From Marinifilum fragile JCM 15579 (GTDB lineage: Bacteria; Bacteroidota; Bacteroidia; Bacteroidales; Marinifilaceae): 64,000 nucleotides of DNA. The DNA lies in the NCBI RefSeq assembly GCF_001310955.1, contig NZ_BAZX01000011.1:62001-126000 (forward strand), written 5' to 3'. Under the pieces are notes generated by a model. It was not told the DNA's origin. It did no database searches and saw only the letters and a list, made by a program, of their open reading frames with translations. Below are positions 56,151-64,000 of the stretch, piece after piece (position 1 is the first letter of the stretch; the number at the start of each line of letters is the position of its first letter). The translations under genes were made by a program, and so were the position numbers.

Positions 56151-57221
56151 TTAGTTTTTCTGCACTTTTACCTTGTCGGTTAAACTCAAACCGTCCAATA
56201 TTTCAATTCTAATTCCATCAGAAAGGCCTGTTTTTACAAGTCTTTTTTGCTTTTTGTAGTTTTCATCAAGAAGTTCTACATAAATGCTGTCGTTTTTAAA
56301 AATTAGGTTTCGTTCTTTTATGGTGAGAACACTATCTCGTCTATCAAGAATCATTTCGGCAACAGCTGAAAAACCCGGATAGAGCTGAATGTTATTATCA
56401 TTTCTAACTCTGGCCTCAATGTCAAATTTCATAACGCCATTATCTTCTTTGGCTTTAGGGGTAATGTGAGTCAATTCTGCCTCTGCCTTTTGGTCTTTAA
56501 GTGCGCTTATTTCAATCATGAACTTCATACCCTTTTTCAAATATGAGATGTCAGATTCGTTTACTTTAGCCTTAAAAATCAGACTTTGTAAGTTAGCAAT
56601 ACTTGCTAAATTGCTTCCTTCATTGTAGTTATTGCGCTCGGTAATACTAGCACCTTCTTTTAAAGGAATTTCGAGAACAGTACCCGAAACGGTAGAACGA
56701 ATAAAATTTGGAATATTTTCCTGATCTTTTGAGTATCCTGTCTTTATGATTTCGAGTTGTTTTTTTGCCGATTTTAGTTCTTCAACACTAATTAAATATG
56801 CATCGGCATACTTGTCAAATTCTTGTTCGGCTACTACTCTTTTCTCGTATAGTCTTTTGTATTGCTCGTATTCTTTTTTGCACTTGTTAAAGTTGATTTG
56901 GCAAGTGGTAAGTGTTTTCGATGCGGTTTCGATGTTTTGTGGATTTGGCAATACACTAACCTCCGCAATTAAATCACCTCGTTTAATGGTATCGCCCGCT
57001 TTTACATGCGTTTTTTTAAGAATTCCTGAAATTTGGGATTTAATTTGAATCTCTTTTTCGGGAACCAAATAACCAGAAATGTACTGTTTTAGCTCTAGAT
57101 CGGAGAAGCTAGGTTGCTCAGTATTGCTGAAACGATATTTGTTTTTTGTTTGGTGTAACCATACAAAACCTACACAAACAGTTAGGATAATCAAAGTTAA
57201 TATGAGGCTTTTATTTTTCAT
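56151..57221 (-). CDS. HlyD/MacA-type periplasmic adaptor
   Basis: 356 residues. One N-terminal span (SLILTLIILTVCVGFVWL). A split biotinyl-lipoyl-like domain (KSQISGILKKTHVKAGDTIKRGDLIAEV and STVSGTVLEIPLKEGASI) is separated by a coiled-coil hairpin at about 105-160. A beta-barrel domain follows (YLKKGMKFMIEISALKDQKAEAELTHI). It bridges inner-membrane transporter and outer-membrane channel in tripartite export. The gene lies 12 bp after the MacB-like permease. No TolC-type gene is in the window. Confidence 0.9.
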   Translation of the reverse strand: MKNKSLILTLIILTVCVGFVWLHQTKNKYRFSNTEQPSFSDLELKQYISGYLVPEKEIQIKSQISGILKKTHVKAGDTIKRGDLIAEVSVLPNPQNIETASKTLTTCQINFNKCKKEYEQYKRLYEKRVVAEQEFDKYADAYLISVEELKSAKKQLEIIKTGYSKDQENIPNFIRSTVSGTVLEIPLKEGASITERNNYNEGSNLASIANLQSLIFKAKVNESDISYLKKGMKFMIEISALKDQKAEAELTHITPKAKEDNGVMKFDIEARVRNDNNIQLYPGFSAVAEMILDRRDSVLTIKERNLIFKNDSIYVELLDENYKKQKRLVKTGLSDGIRIEILDGLSLTDKVKVQKN

Positions 57222-57233
57222 GTTCCGATAAGA

Positions 57234-58496
57234 TTAAGAATTTTCTGAGCTTATGGCTTTAATAGGTAATACCGATGCTGCTTTTCTTGCAGGATATAAT
57301 CCAGCAATGGCTCCTGAAATAACCAGTGTGATGATTGCTCCAATGGCAATGGGAATATTTACATCCAGTCCTTTGAATATCGAATTGCTGTCGGAAATCA
57401 TATCTCCAATGATCAAATTAATGAGGTTAACAATTACTGTTGCGGCAAGTAGGCCGGTAACTCCCGATATGAATGTGATAATTATTGATTCATTCAAAAT
57501 CATGTAAAGGATACTTTTGGGGCTTGCACCTATGGCTTTTCGTATACCAATTTCCTGGGTCCTTTCCTTAACAACAACAAGCATGATGTTGCTGACACCT
57601 ACAATTCCACTTAAAAGCATACAAAAACCAACCAGCCAAAGGAATCCGTTGATGGTTTTAAATAAGCCTTTAATAGATCCTGCACTAGACTGTACGTTGT
57701 TTATATAAATGGCATTTTTGTCTTCTACATCAAATTGATAATTTTTCGATAAGTAATTTTTAATCGATTCTTCGAATCTCTTGGCGGAGTTTTCAGCTTT
57801 TAAAGAGAGGGCAAAACAATTCATGCTCTTGTCTTTAAAAAAGTGATTTTGAAGTGCACCAAATGGAATGTAAATATGTCTTTTATTATTCGAAAAAAGA
57901 GATTTCTCTGCCAGTACGCCAATAATTTGGAACCATACACCATCCATACAGAAATATTTGCCAACAACATCTTCTTTTTCAAATAATCCTTCAGCGATGT
58001 CTTTACCTATAATTGCAATATTCCTGTTCTGTTGATCATCTAATGGATTGAAGAATCGGCCTTGCGACTTTGTGTATGTTTTGATTTTGAAGTAACTGCT
58101 GTTTATGCCATAGCATTCAAACCTATGATAACTGTTGCTTTTCGAGTTTAATAGTTTTCCATTGTATCTTAACTCAGGAGAGGTGTGTTCTATTTCGGGA
58201 TACCATTTTTTTAGAACCGATAGATCTTGTTGTTTAAAACGGATAAGTCTGCCAGAATTTTGTCCGGGTTTTGAAATATTGGTTTTACCACCATATATCC
58301 AAAAGCTATTTTGAGTGTAGTCCTGGAAAAGAACCATTACTCCTTTTTGGAGTCCATTTCCTGCCCCTACCAACAGAACCAGAATGAAAATTCCCCAGGA
58401 AACACCAAATCCAGTTAAAAGATTTCTTTTTTTGTGTTCCTTTAACGAGTGCCAGATTTCCTCTATTTGGTATGCTATGTTGTATAATCTCTTCAA
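57234..58496 (-). CDS. MacB/FtsX-type ABC transporter permease
   Basis: 420 residues. The N-terminal span and periplasmic MacB_PCD domain (KRNLLTGFGVSWGIFILVLLVGAGNGLQKGVM) are followed by three C-terminal FtsX spans (FLWLVGFCMLLSGIVGVSNIMLVVVKERTQEIGIRKAIGASP; ILNESIIITFISGVTGLLAATVIV; IPIAIGAIITLVISGAIAGLYPARKAA). It is a mechanotransmission-type permease for peptide or antibiotic efflux, not a substrate channel itself. Its partner ATPase is not encoded beside it; its start overlaps the C39 ABC gene by four bases (ATGA). Confidence 0.92.
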   Translation of the reverse strand: MKRLYNIAYQIEEIWHSLKEHKKRNLLTGFGVSWGIFILVLLVGAGNGLQKGVMVLFQDYTQNSFWIYGGKTNISKPGQNSGRLIRFKQQDLSVLKKWYPEIEHTSPELRYNGKLLNSKSNSYHRFECYGINSSYFKIKTYTKSQGRFFNPLDDQQNRNIAIIGKDIAEGLFEKEDVVGKYFCMDGVWFQIIGVLAEKSLFSNNKRHIYIPFGALQNHFFKDKSMNCFALSLKAENSAKRFEESIKNYLSKNYQFDVEDKNAIYINNVQSSAGSIKGLFKTINGFLWLVGFCMLLSGIVGVSNIMLVVVKERTQEIGIRKAIGASPKSILYMILNESIIITFISGVTGLLAATVIVNLINLIIGDMISDSNSIFKGLDVNIPIAIGAIITLVISGAIAGLYPARKAASVLPIKAISSENS

Positions 58497-60688
58497 TTTG
58501 CAGGTAGTAGGTTTGATTCTATATGTAATTCCTTCCAGAATTGACTGTAGAAATTATTGTATTTCATTAGTTCTTCATGTGTTCCATGATTATCTGTTGT
58601 TTTGTTTTCTAAGATGTATATGTAGTCTGAAATTCTCTTTATGATATGAATTCTATGTGTAATAATTAATATCGCAACGTCTTGTTTTATTTTTTCGAGT
58701 AATGTAAAAATAAATTGTTCGGTAATTCGATCCATTGCAGAAGTGGCTTCGTCTAGTATAATAAATTCAGGTTTTTTATAGAATATTCTGGCAAATGCCA
58801 GTAGTTGCTTTTGTCCACCAGATAAGTTGATGCCATCTTCACCTACTTTTGTAGATAATCCCTGAGGTAATACATCAAAGAATTTATCAAAGCCCCACTC
58901 TTCACAAAACTTTTTTAACGCTGTTAAGTTTTGATCATTTACATCTTCAAGCAAGATGTTAAAGGCCAGTGTATTATTGAAAATATGTATATTTTGAGGA
59001 ATATGTCCTATTTGTGATCTCAAACTGGTATTAGAGATCTCATTGATAGGAATATCATTGATGAATACATCCCCGTTTTCTGGGAAGTAGAATTTCTGTA
59101 AAATACTGGCTAAAGTACTCTTTCCTGTACCAGATTCTCCGAGAAGGCTTGCGATTTTACCTTTTTGTATCTTCAGGTTGATGTTTTTTAAAAGAAGAGA
59201 TCTTCCAGGAAATCGAAAGTTAAGATTCTTGATTTGGATATCTGTTAATTTCGAGATCGACTTGTTTGTTTTTTGAGAATTTGTGTTGATGTTAATCATT
59301 TCAAATAAACGATCAAAGGCTACTTTAGCTTCTTGTACTTGAATTAGCATTGAAATTATGCTTGTTAAGGCTGGAGAAATTCTGGTGGAAATGCCAATCA
59401 TCGCAATTAAAGCTCCTAAACTAATGATATCAGTAATTACATGTTGTGCACCTACTCCAATAATACTAGCCATGTATATTGTTCCTAATACTCCTGACAA
59501 AAAAGATAAACTGATTGTTAATTTTCCCAGATTAAGGATTTTGTCTTGAAAGTTTGTATAGATCGTGAGGTTTTTATTTTCGAAGTATGTATTGGTGTTG
59601 GTGTTTTTTATGGTTTCTATCCCATTTAAACTGTTTATGTAAAAACTTTCGTTATGTGCATAGTGTTCCATTACATTTTTTTGTCCAGAAACAATTCTTT
59701 TGTTGAAAATTATAAGAATAGTTGCATAAATAGGAAGAAACAAGAGCGTTAGAATTCCATGTGTGGTGGAATAGAAAAATAGGACTAATATTGAAACCAC
59801 TAAAATGAGAATCTCAATAATAAAATTACCAGCTACTTTAGAAAGAAAAGCCTGTATTCTGGCACTGTCATTTAGCCTGGCGATCATGTCTCCGGATCTT
59901 CTGTTGTCAAAAAAACTTTTTGGTAAATTTAGTAGCTGTTTAAAAAAAGAATTTACCATTCGAATGTTAAAATCATGGCTTTGAATGTATAAAAATTTAT
60001 TGCGTACTGCATTTAAAAATGTGTGAGAAACAAGTAATAAAGACAGCAAAGCAATTGCAATAATTACTTTCGAAAACTCCTTTGATGGTAAAATGTCATC
60101 AATAAGTTTTTGGTTAAAAACAGATACTGCTAAGCTCAAACCAGCAATTAAAACGCCAATAAAGATGGAAACCATTAAGATTTGTGAGTCTTCCTGAATC
60201 ATGTTCTTGATCCAGTTTCTTTTTTGTTTTGTGGTTTCTTCTTTATGAATGAAAGATTGTTCAGGTTGTAAAGTCAATAGAGCTTTTGATTTCCAAACTT
60301 TTAAAAGCTCATTTTGGGTGTAATAACAAACCCCTCTACCTGGATCGCCAATAATAAGTTTATTTTTATGAAACCCATAAAATACAACATAGTGCTCCAG
60401 TCCGTTTTCAAGTTCAAGGTGTAAGATTAGAGGGTGCTTTGTATCTTTTAGATTATCAAATTCTGCTTGATAAGCTTTTGCTGATAAGTTGGATTTTTTT
60501 GCTGCCTGATATAGGCCTAGCAGAGTTGTTCCTTGCTTACTAGTTCCGCTCCATTCACGCAAAGATTCGAAATTACCAGCACCTCCAAAATATTTGATAA
60601 CTGATAGCAAACAAGCAATGCCACAATCAGCATAATCTTGCTGTAGTGTAAAAGATTTTTTTGCTTTCTTGACGATCTTCCAATTCAC
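58493..60688 (-). CDS. C39-peptidase-containing ABC exporter (bacteriocin/peptide type)
   Basis: 731 residues. An N-terminal C39 peptidase (about 12-135) has FTLQQDYADCGIACLLSVIKYFGG (Gln and catalytic Cys), GLEHYVVFYGF (His) and KLIIGDPGRG (Asp). Six membrane spans follow (about 160-450). The ATPase domain has GESGTGKSTLA (Walker A), INLSGGQKQLLAFARIF (signature), EFIILDEATSAMD (Walker B) and ITHRIH (H-loop). Such proteins cut double-Gly leaders and export the cargo. All catalytic residues are present. Any cargo gene must lie outside the window. Confidence 0.95.
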   Translation of the reverse strand: MNWKIVKKAKKSFTLQQDYADCGIACLLSVIKYFGGAGNFESLREWSGTSKQGTTLLGLYQAAKKSNLSAKAYQAEFDNLKDTKHPLILHLELENGLEHYVVFYGFHKNKLIIGDPGRGVCYYTQNELLKVWKSKALLTLQPEQSFIHKEETTKQKRNWIKNMIQEDSQILMVSIFIGVLIAGLSLAVSVFNQKLIDDILPSKEFSKVIIAIALLSLLLVSHTFLNAVRNKFLYIQSHDFNIRMVNSFFKQLLNLPKSFFDNRRSGDMIARLNDSARIQAFLSKVAGNFIIEILILVVSILVLFFYSTTHGILTLLFLPIYATILIIFNKRIVSGQKNVMEHYAHNESFYINSLNGIETIKNTNTNTYFENKNLTIYTNFQDKILNLGKLTISLSFLSGVLGTIYMASIIGVGAQHVITDIISLGALIAMIGISTRISPALTSIISMLIQVQEAKVAFDRLFEMININTNSQKTNKSISKLTDIQIKNLNFRFPGRSLLLKNINLKIQKGKIASLLGESGTGKSTLASILQKFYFPENGDVFINDIPINEISNTSLRSQIGHIPQNIHIFNNTLAFNILLEDVNDQNLTALKKFCEEWGFDKFFDVLPQGLSTKVGEDGINLSGGQKQLLAFARIFYKKPEFIILDEATSAMDRITEQFIFTLLEKIKQDVAILIITHRIHIIKRISDYIYILENKTTDNHGTHEELMKYNNFYSQFWKELHIESNLLPAN

Positions 60689-60713
60689 TGAATAATAGAT
60701 TGAAGGTTAGTGT

Positions 60714-61229
60714 TTAGTTTGAAATGTCTTTTTTTAAATGCTCTTTTATTTTGAATAAATTGATTAAACCCTTAAATGAATGACATAGTATTCCATTCTT
60801 ATAGATTAATCCTCGGGGATATTCATTTACATTGTATTTTTCTATCAAAATACTTGAATCAATTTGAGCAAATTTGAAATGCTCTACATCTGCTATGTTA
60901 TTGTTCTTAATAAATGAGGCTATGCTATCACGATTTTGTGATGATACCCAAATAAAATCAAGATTGTTAGGTACAAATTCTTCCTTTTTAAGCTGTTTGG
61001 CTTCGTAGGAACACAAAGAACAAGTGCTGTTAAAGAAACATATTACTGAATTCTCATTTAATTCATAATCTTTAATTGGTTCTATAAACTTGAAATCTTC
61101 AAAGTCAATGGTTTCATAATGAAGGGCGATTTCTTTGTTTGTTTTTCTTTTGTCGACAATTACAAACAATAAGGTAACAACAATGAGAATAAAGAGAGTT
61201 AGTGGAAGAATATTTTTTAGATGTTTCAT
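60714..61229 (-). CDS. Membrane-anchored thioredoxin-fold protein
   Basis: 171 residues. One N-terminal span (ILPLTLFILIVVTLLFVIV). A thioredoxin-like domain follows with the redox motif STCSLCSYEAKQL (CxxC, Cys-Ser-Leu-Cys) and the cis-Pro segment NEYPRGLIYKNGILCHSF. It probably acts in the periplasm on disulfides. Its place 25 bp before the C39 exporter suggests work on exported, Cys-containing peptides or on the exporter itself (inference). Confidence 0.85.
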   Translation of the reverse strand: MKHLKNILPLTLFILIVVTLLFVIVDKRKTNKEIALHYETIDFEDFKFIEPIKDYELNENSVICFFNSTCSLCSYEAKQLKKEEFVPNNLDFIWVSSQNRDSIASFIKNNNIADVEHFKFAQIDSSILIEKYNVNEYPRGLIYKNGILCHSFKGLINLFKIKEHLKKDISN

Positions 61230-61265
61230 TTTAACGTTCTATTATAGGATATGAATTTTTTTTTC

Positions 61266-61859
61266 TTACAGTTCAGTAAGAAAAACTACAAAAAGAGCAT
61301 AAACAATAATTGCTGGGACGTAAGAAGAAAATATAATTTTAGTGCTTTGTTTCCATTCAATCTTGTTTAATAGTTTTGTTAAAAGGAGTAGTGCTAAAAC
61401 AAAAATAATGTCATACAAGCTGAATGTTTTAAGAAATTGAGCTAGAATATGATCGGCATCTCCTAATTTAAAAGTTAAAAAGGTTTTCGAATTAAAAGCC
61501 TGCAGAGATTCCATATTGTATGTATTCCAATTAAGTGCAGCCCAGATGATTACAGTGATATATCTTAAGAAATACACGAAATTAGCTAGGATCACTGTTT
61601 TAAAAATTTGCTTGGATTTTAATTTGTATCCGGAAAGTAGAGTTCCTCCTAATATAATTAAACTAACAACTGCAATTTTCAAAAGATAAACGATGGAGTT
61701 GTAGAGGTAATTATAGATTAAGAAGTTTTTAAGAACGAACTCTGAATCCTTAACTTTCGCAAAAACTATCCCACTGCTTGTATAACGCAGTATAAGAAGT
61801 ACGGATAAAAATATTAATATGGCATATCTGCATTTTAATTGTTTTAAGAATTGTATCAT
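61266..61859 (-). CDS. Five-span membrane protein of unknown function
   Basis: 197 residues with about five spans (YAILIFLSVLLILRY; SIVYLLKIAVVSLIILGGTLLSGY; TVILANFVYFLRYITVIIWAAL; LYDIIFVLALLLLTKLL; IFSSYVPAIIVYALFVVFL). Position between a CarboxypepD_reg protein and a thioredoxin-fold protein recalls MauE/DoxX proteins, but it has a single Cys and no MauE pattern. It looks loosely YIP1-like. Function unknown; it belongs to the export operon by spacing (4 and 36 bp gaps). Confidence 0.8.
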   Translation of the reverse strand: MIQFLKQLKCRYAILIFLSVLLILRYTSSGIVFAKVKDSEFVLKNFLIYNYLYNSIVYLLKIAVVSLIILGGTLLSGYKLKSKQIFKTVILANFVYFLRYITVIIWAALNWNTYNMESLQAFNSKTFLTFKLGDADHILAQFLKTFSLYDIIFVLALLLLTKLLNKIEWKQSTKIIFSSYVPAIIVYALFVVFLTEL

Positions 61860-61863
61860 ATTT

Positions 61864-63108
61864 TTATTGGTTTTGGTTTGTGGCGTTTTCTTTGAACTGA
61901 CTTTGTAGAGATGTTTTTCTTTCTAAATCGGAAATTACTTTGTCTTCCAAGGGTTCATCCAATAGAATATTATAGTTTGCCCAAAAGTTTTCATCATATT
62001 CCATTTTCTGCTCATAAAGATCTATTTCGTTGGGAAGAACATGTTTGGAACGCAAGCGCTTGAATTTTTTTCGATCGGGACTGTAGTTCACAAATGTTAG
62101 GCTACTTTCTGTTATTCCAAGACCTTTTGAATTTTTAAGATAATCTGTAATGCTAACATTATAGTAGAAAGCTGGATAGTACTTGTTATCTATCTTCTTG
62201 TATTGGTAGGAGCTTTTGAATATAAGGCTAGTTTTACTTTTCATCTCTTCCTCGTATTTCAATATTGCATAATCTTTACTATTAATGTAGAATGTACAGG
62301 ATATGCCTTGTGTAGATTTAAAAACGTAGATTTGATCATCCAACTTTTGAATAATATGTGATAAGGCAAATTTGAGTTCTTTATCCTTATATCTTTGAGT
62401 GAGCGGATTAAATTTAGATGTGTGAAGTCTGTCTTTATAGTATCGGATGGGATTTCCAACTAGAAGGAGGTGTAAGTGGTTAGGAGAAAGGTCAAGCATT
62501 TTTTTTAATAGTTTTGAACCCCAATGTTCTTCTGTAAAATTATCGGATTTACGAAATTGTAATAAACTGCATTTGATTTTCGAAAGTGGAGATGTAGTCT
62601 TTCCATCTTGAATATTTACAGCTGACTCTATTAGTCTGGTGTGTTTGTTTGTTCTTTTCTGATATTGGATCTCTCTGTAGAAAGCTTCGCATTGATACAA
62701 TTTATCAGGGTAATTGTTTTTTAAATTTTTAATTACATTCTTAAAAATTTCCTTTTTCTTATCGTCTGGTAAAACAATTACATCTGCTAACAAATATTCA
62801 TTTCTTACCAGTTTTATGAAGTTGGTATCAGCTGCAAGTTTACTTATAGGAATCAGTTTTTTTTCATACTCAATATGCGATATCATTAGGGTGTCTTTCT
62901 CAAAATTAAACTGCCCTTTTAATTCGAAATTTCCGTTAATGTTGGAAACAGTTCCAATGCCTGTTCCTAATATTCCTATGTGAGCATAGGGGATGGTTAT
63001 TGTATCGTTCGAACAAGATATTTGACCTTTTATGGTTTGAATGTTTTGCATGTATGCATGCTTGCATAGCAATATTAAAACAAGACATATAAAAAGTTTA
63101 TTACTCAT
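61864..63108 (-). CDS. Carboxypeptidase-regulatory-like domain protein, paralogue 1
   Basis: 414 residues with a signal peptide (MSNKLFICLVLILLCKHAYMQ). Residues 24-110 form a CarboxypepD_reg-like beta-sandwich (TIKGQISCSNDTITIPYAHIGILGTGIGTVSNINGNFELKG). The rest is a beta-rich domain seen in Bacteroidota cell-surface proteins (LYQCEAFYREIQYQK; FKRLRSKHVLPNEIDLYEQKMEYDENFWANYNILLDEPLEDKVISDLE). It probably resides at the outer membrane. A second copy lies directly upstream. Confidence 0.85.
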   Translation of the reverse strand: MSNKLFICLVLILLCKHAYMQNIQTIKGQISCSNDTITIPYAHIGILGTGIGTVSNINGNFELKGQFNFEKDTLMISHIEYEKKLIPISKLAADTNFIKLVRNEYLLADVIVLPDDKKKEIFKNVIKNLKNNYPDKLYQCEAFYREIQYQKRTNKHTRLIESAVNIQDGKTTSPLSKIKCSLLQFRKSDNFTEEHWGSKLLKKMLDLSPNHLHLLLVGNPIRYYKDRLHTSKFNPLTQRYKDKELKFALSHIIQKLDDQIYVFKSTQGISCTFYINSKDYAILKYEEEMKSKTSLIFKSSYQYKKIDNKYYPAFYYNVSITDYLKNSKGLGITESSLTFVNYSPDRKKFKRLRSKHVLPNEIDLYEQKMEYDENFWANYNILLDEPLEDKVISDLERKTSLQSQFKENATNQNQ

Positions 63109-63133
63109 AGAGTTAATGGTTAATGAATTGAGT

Positions 63134-64000
63134 TTATAGATTTGAATTCTCCTTAAATTGAGTTTTTATCGACTTGTTTTGTTCTAAATCTGAAATTATT
63201 TTTGGATCTATAGGTTCGTCTAGTAATATGTTGTAATTAGACCAAAAGTTTTCATCGTATTCCATTTTCAGATCATAAAGTTCAAGATCCTTAATAGCCA
63301 CGTGTTTTGAACGCAAGCGTTTAAAATTCTTACGGTTGGGATTGTGATTAACAAAACTTAATGAACTTATTGTCATTCTAAGTCCTTTTGAGTCTTTTAA
63401 AACGCTTTGGATATTTTCAGATTTAAAAAATGATGGAAAATATTTATCATCAATTTTTGTAAAGTAATACGACTGCTTTTGAATATTTTTTAGTTCATGA
63501 TCAAATTGTAATATGGCATAATCTGATTTGTTGATGTAAAAGTTAAAACTAAGTTCAGGGCCTAAATCATATTGAAATACATAAATTTCCTGATCTTTCT
63601 TTTTGATTAAGCATTTCAAGCTTAAAGTTCCCTTTTTATTTTCAGATGCCCACTGAATTGGATTACAATACAGATCGCCTTTAGATAGTAGTTCTTTGTA
63701 GCAACGTGTTGGGTTACCCCTAAGTAAATAATACAGTTGGTTGTAATTTATAAATAACTTGCTCATTAGTATAGAGCCCCAGTGTTCTTGTGTGTAATTT
63801 TTTGATTTACGCAGTTGTAATACACTGCACTTTATTTTAGATCTGGGAGAAGTAATCTTGCCATCCTGAATATTTATAGCAGCTTCTATTAGTCGGGTAT
63901 TTGTTTTAGATTTTAATTCATATTGCACTTCTCTATAGAATGCTTCACATTGATACAGTTTATCTGGATAATTGATTTTTAAGTTTTTAATGACATGTTT
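63134..64000 (-). CDS. Carboxypeptidase-regulatory-like domain protein, paralogue 2 (cut by window edge)
   Basis: The frame is open to the right edge (reading KHVIKNLKINYPDKLYQCEAFYREVQYE before residue MQYELKS), so the N-terminus, presumably signal peptide and regulatory domain, lies outside. 289 codons are visible. It aligns by eye along its whole length with paralogue 1: RLIEAAINIQDGKITSPRSKIKC, GNPTRCYKE, NFKRLRSKHV, MEYDENFWSNYNILLDEP. The middle (about 100-180 of the visible part) is most divergent. The gap to paralogue 1 is 25 bp. Function unknown. Confidence 0.85.
   Translation of the reverse strand, partial: KHVIKNLKINYPDKLYQCEAFYREVQYELKSKTNTRLIEAAINIQDGKITSPRSKIKCSVLQLRKSKNYTQEHWGSILMSKLFINYNQLYYLLRGNPTRCYKELLSKGDLYCNPIQWASENKKGTLSLKCLIKKKDQEIYVFQYDLGPELSFNFYINKSDYAILQFDHELKNIQKQSYYFTKIDDKYFPSFFKSENIQSVLKDSKGLRMTISSLSFVNHNPNRKNFKRLRSKHVAIKDLELYDLKMEYDENFWSNYNILLDEPIDPKIISDLEQNKSIKTQFKENSNL

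Noticed and set aside
61266..61859. MauE/DoxX redox membrane protein
   Set aside because: Location is suggestive, but there is only one Cys and no matching signature.

Overview
The window looks like a chromosomal segment of an AT-rich, probably marine, member of the Bacteroidota (order Marinilabiliales, Marinifilaceae-like; genus not resolved). The evidence is a giant sprA gene (type IX secretion/gliding) between ruvA and gcvH, a fused lpxC-fabZ gene, TAnnTTTG-type promoter boxes, few Shine-Dalgarno sequences, and families typical of the phylum (DUF4837, S46 dipeptidyl-peptidase, C39-type ABC exporter operons).

Layout. 1-5.3 kb: a TPR protein cut by the left edge, a FadL-type outer-membrane porin (frameshifted), a Fic-domain protein whose catalytic His is replaced by Leu, and sucCD (sucC frameshifted). 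5.6-8.1 kb: a membrane-anchored AraC regulator and a membrane acyltransferase. 8.4-15.2 kb: an eight-gene co-directional operon encoding a YbjN-like protein, PspA/IM30, DUF4178, a Ser/Arg-rich protein, a DUF350 membrane protein, a membrane-bound spermidine-synthase-like enzyme, an AdoMet-decarboxylase-like enzyme and a TVGYGD potassium channel with an RCK domain. It resembles the E. coli yjfIJKLMC arrangement but carries polyamine synthesis enzymes and a channel. It is the most interesting gene set here.

15.3-23.4 kb: a lipoprotein, RNase HI, a DPP7-type S46 peptidase, RNase HII, a CotH-like/DUF4956/metallophosphoesterase cluster, DUF4268, and two identical initiator tRNA genes. 23.4-41.9 kb: envelope and housekeeping genes on the plus strand (M23 peptidase, dxr, rseP, tatA, MltD-like, DUF4837, M17 aminopeptidase, pdxA (frameshifted), ruvA, sprA, gcvH). 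42-54.6 kb: a decayed gene remnant, the rimP-nusA-infB operon, an HD phosphohydrolase, lpxD-lpxC/fabZ-lpxA, a putative zinc peptidase and thiL. 54.8-55.1 kb holds an array of degenerate 42-43 bp hairpin repeats.

55.9 kb to the right edge: a minus-strand export operon with two paralogous CarboxypepD_reg proteins, a five-span membrane protein, a CxxC thioredoxin-fold protein, a C39-peptidase ABC exporter, a MacB-like permease with no ATPase of its own, an HlyD/MacA adaptor and a small HTH protein. It continues beyond the window.

Three otherwise intact genes (fadL, sucC, pdxA) each carry a one-base loss. All three can be explained as GGC read as GC, so systematic sequence error is more likely than true gene decay.
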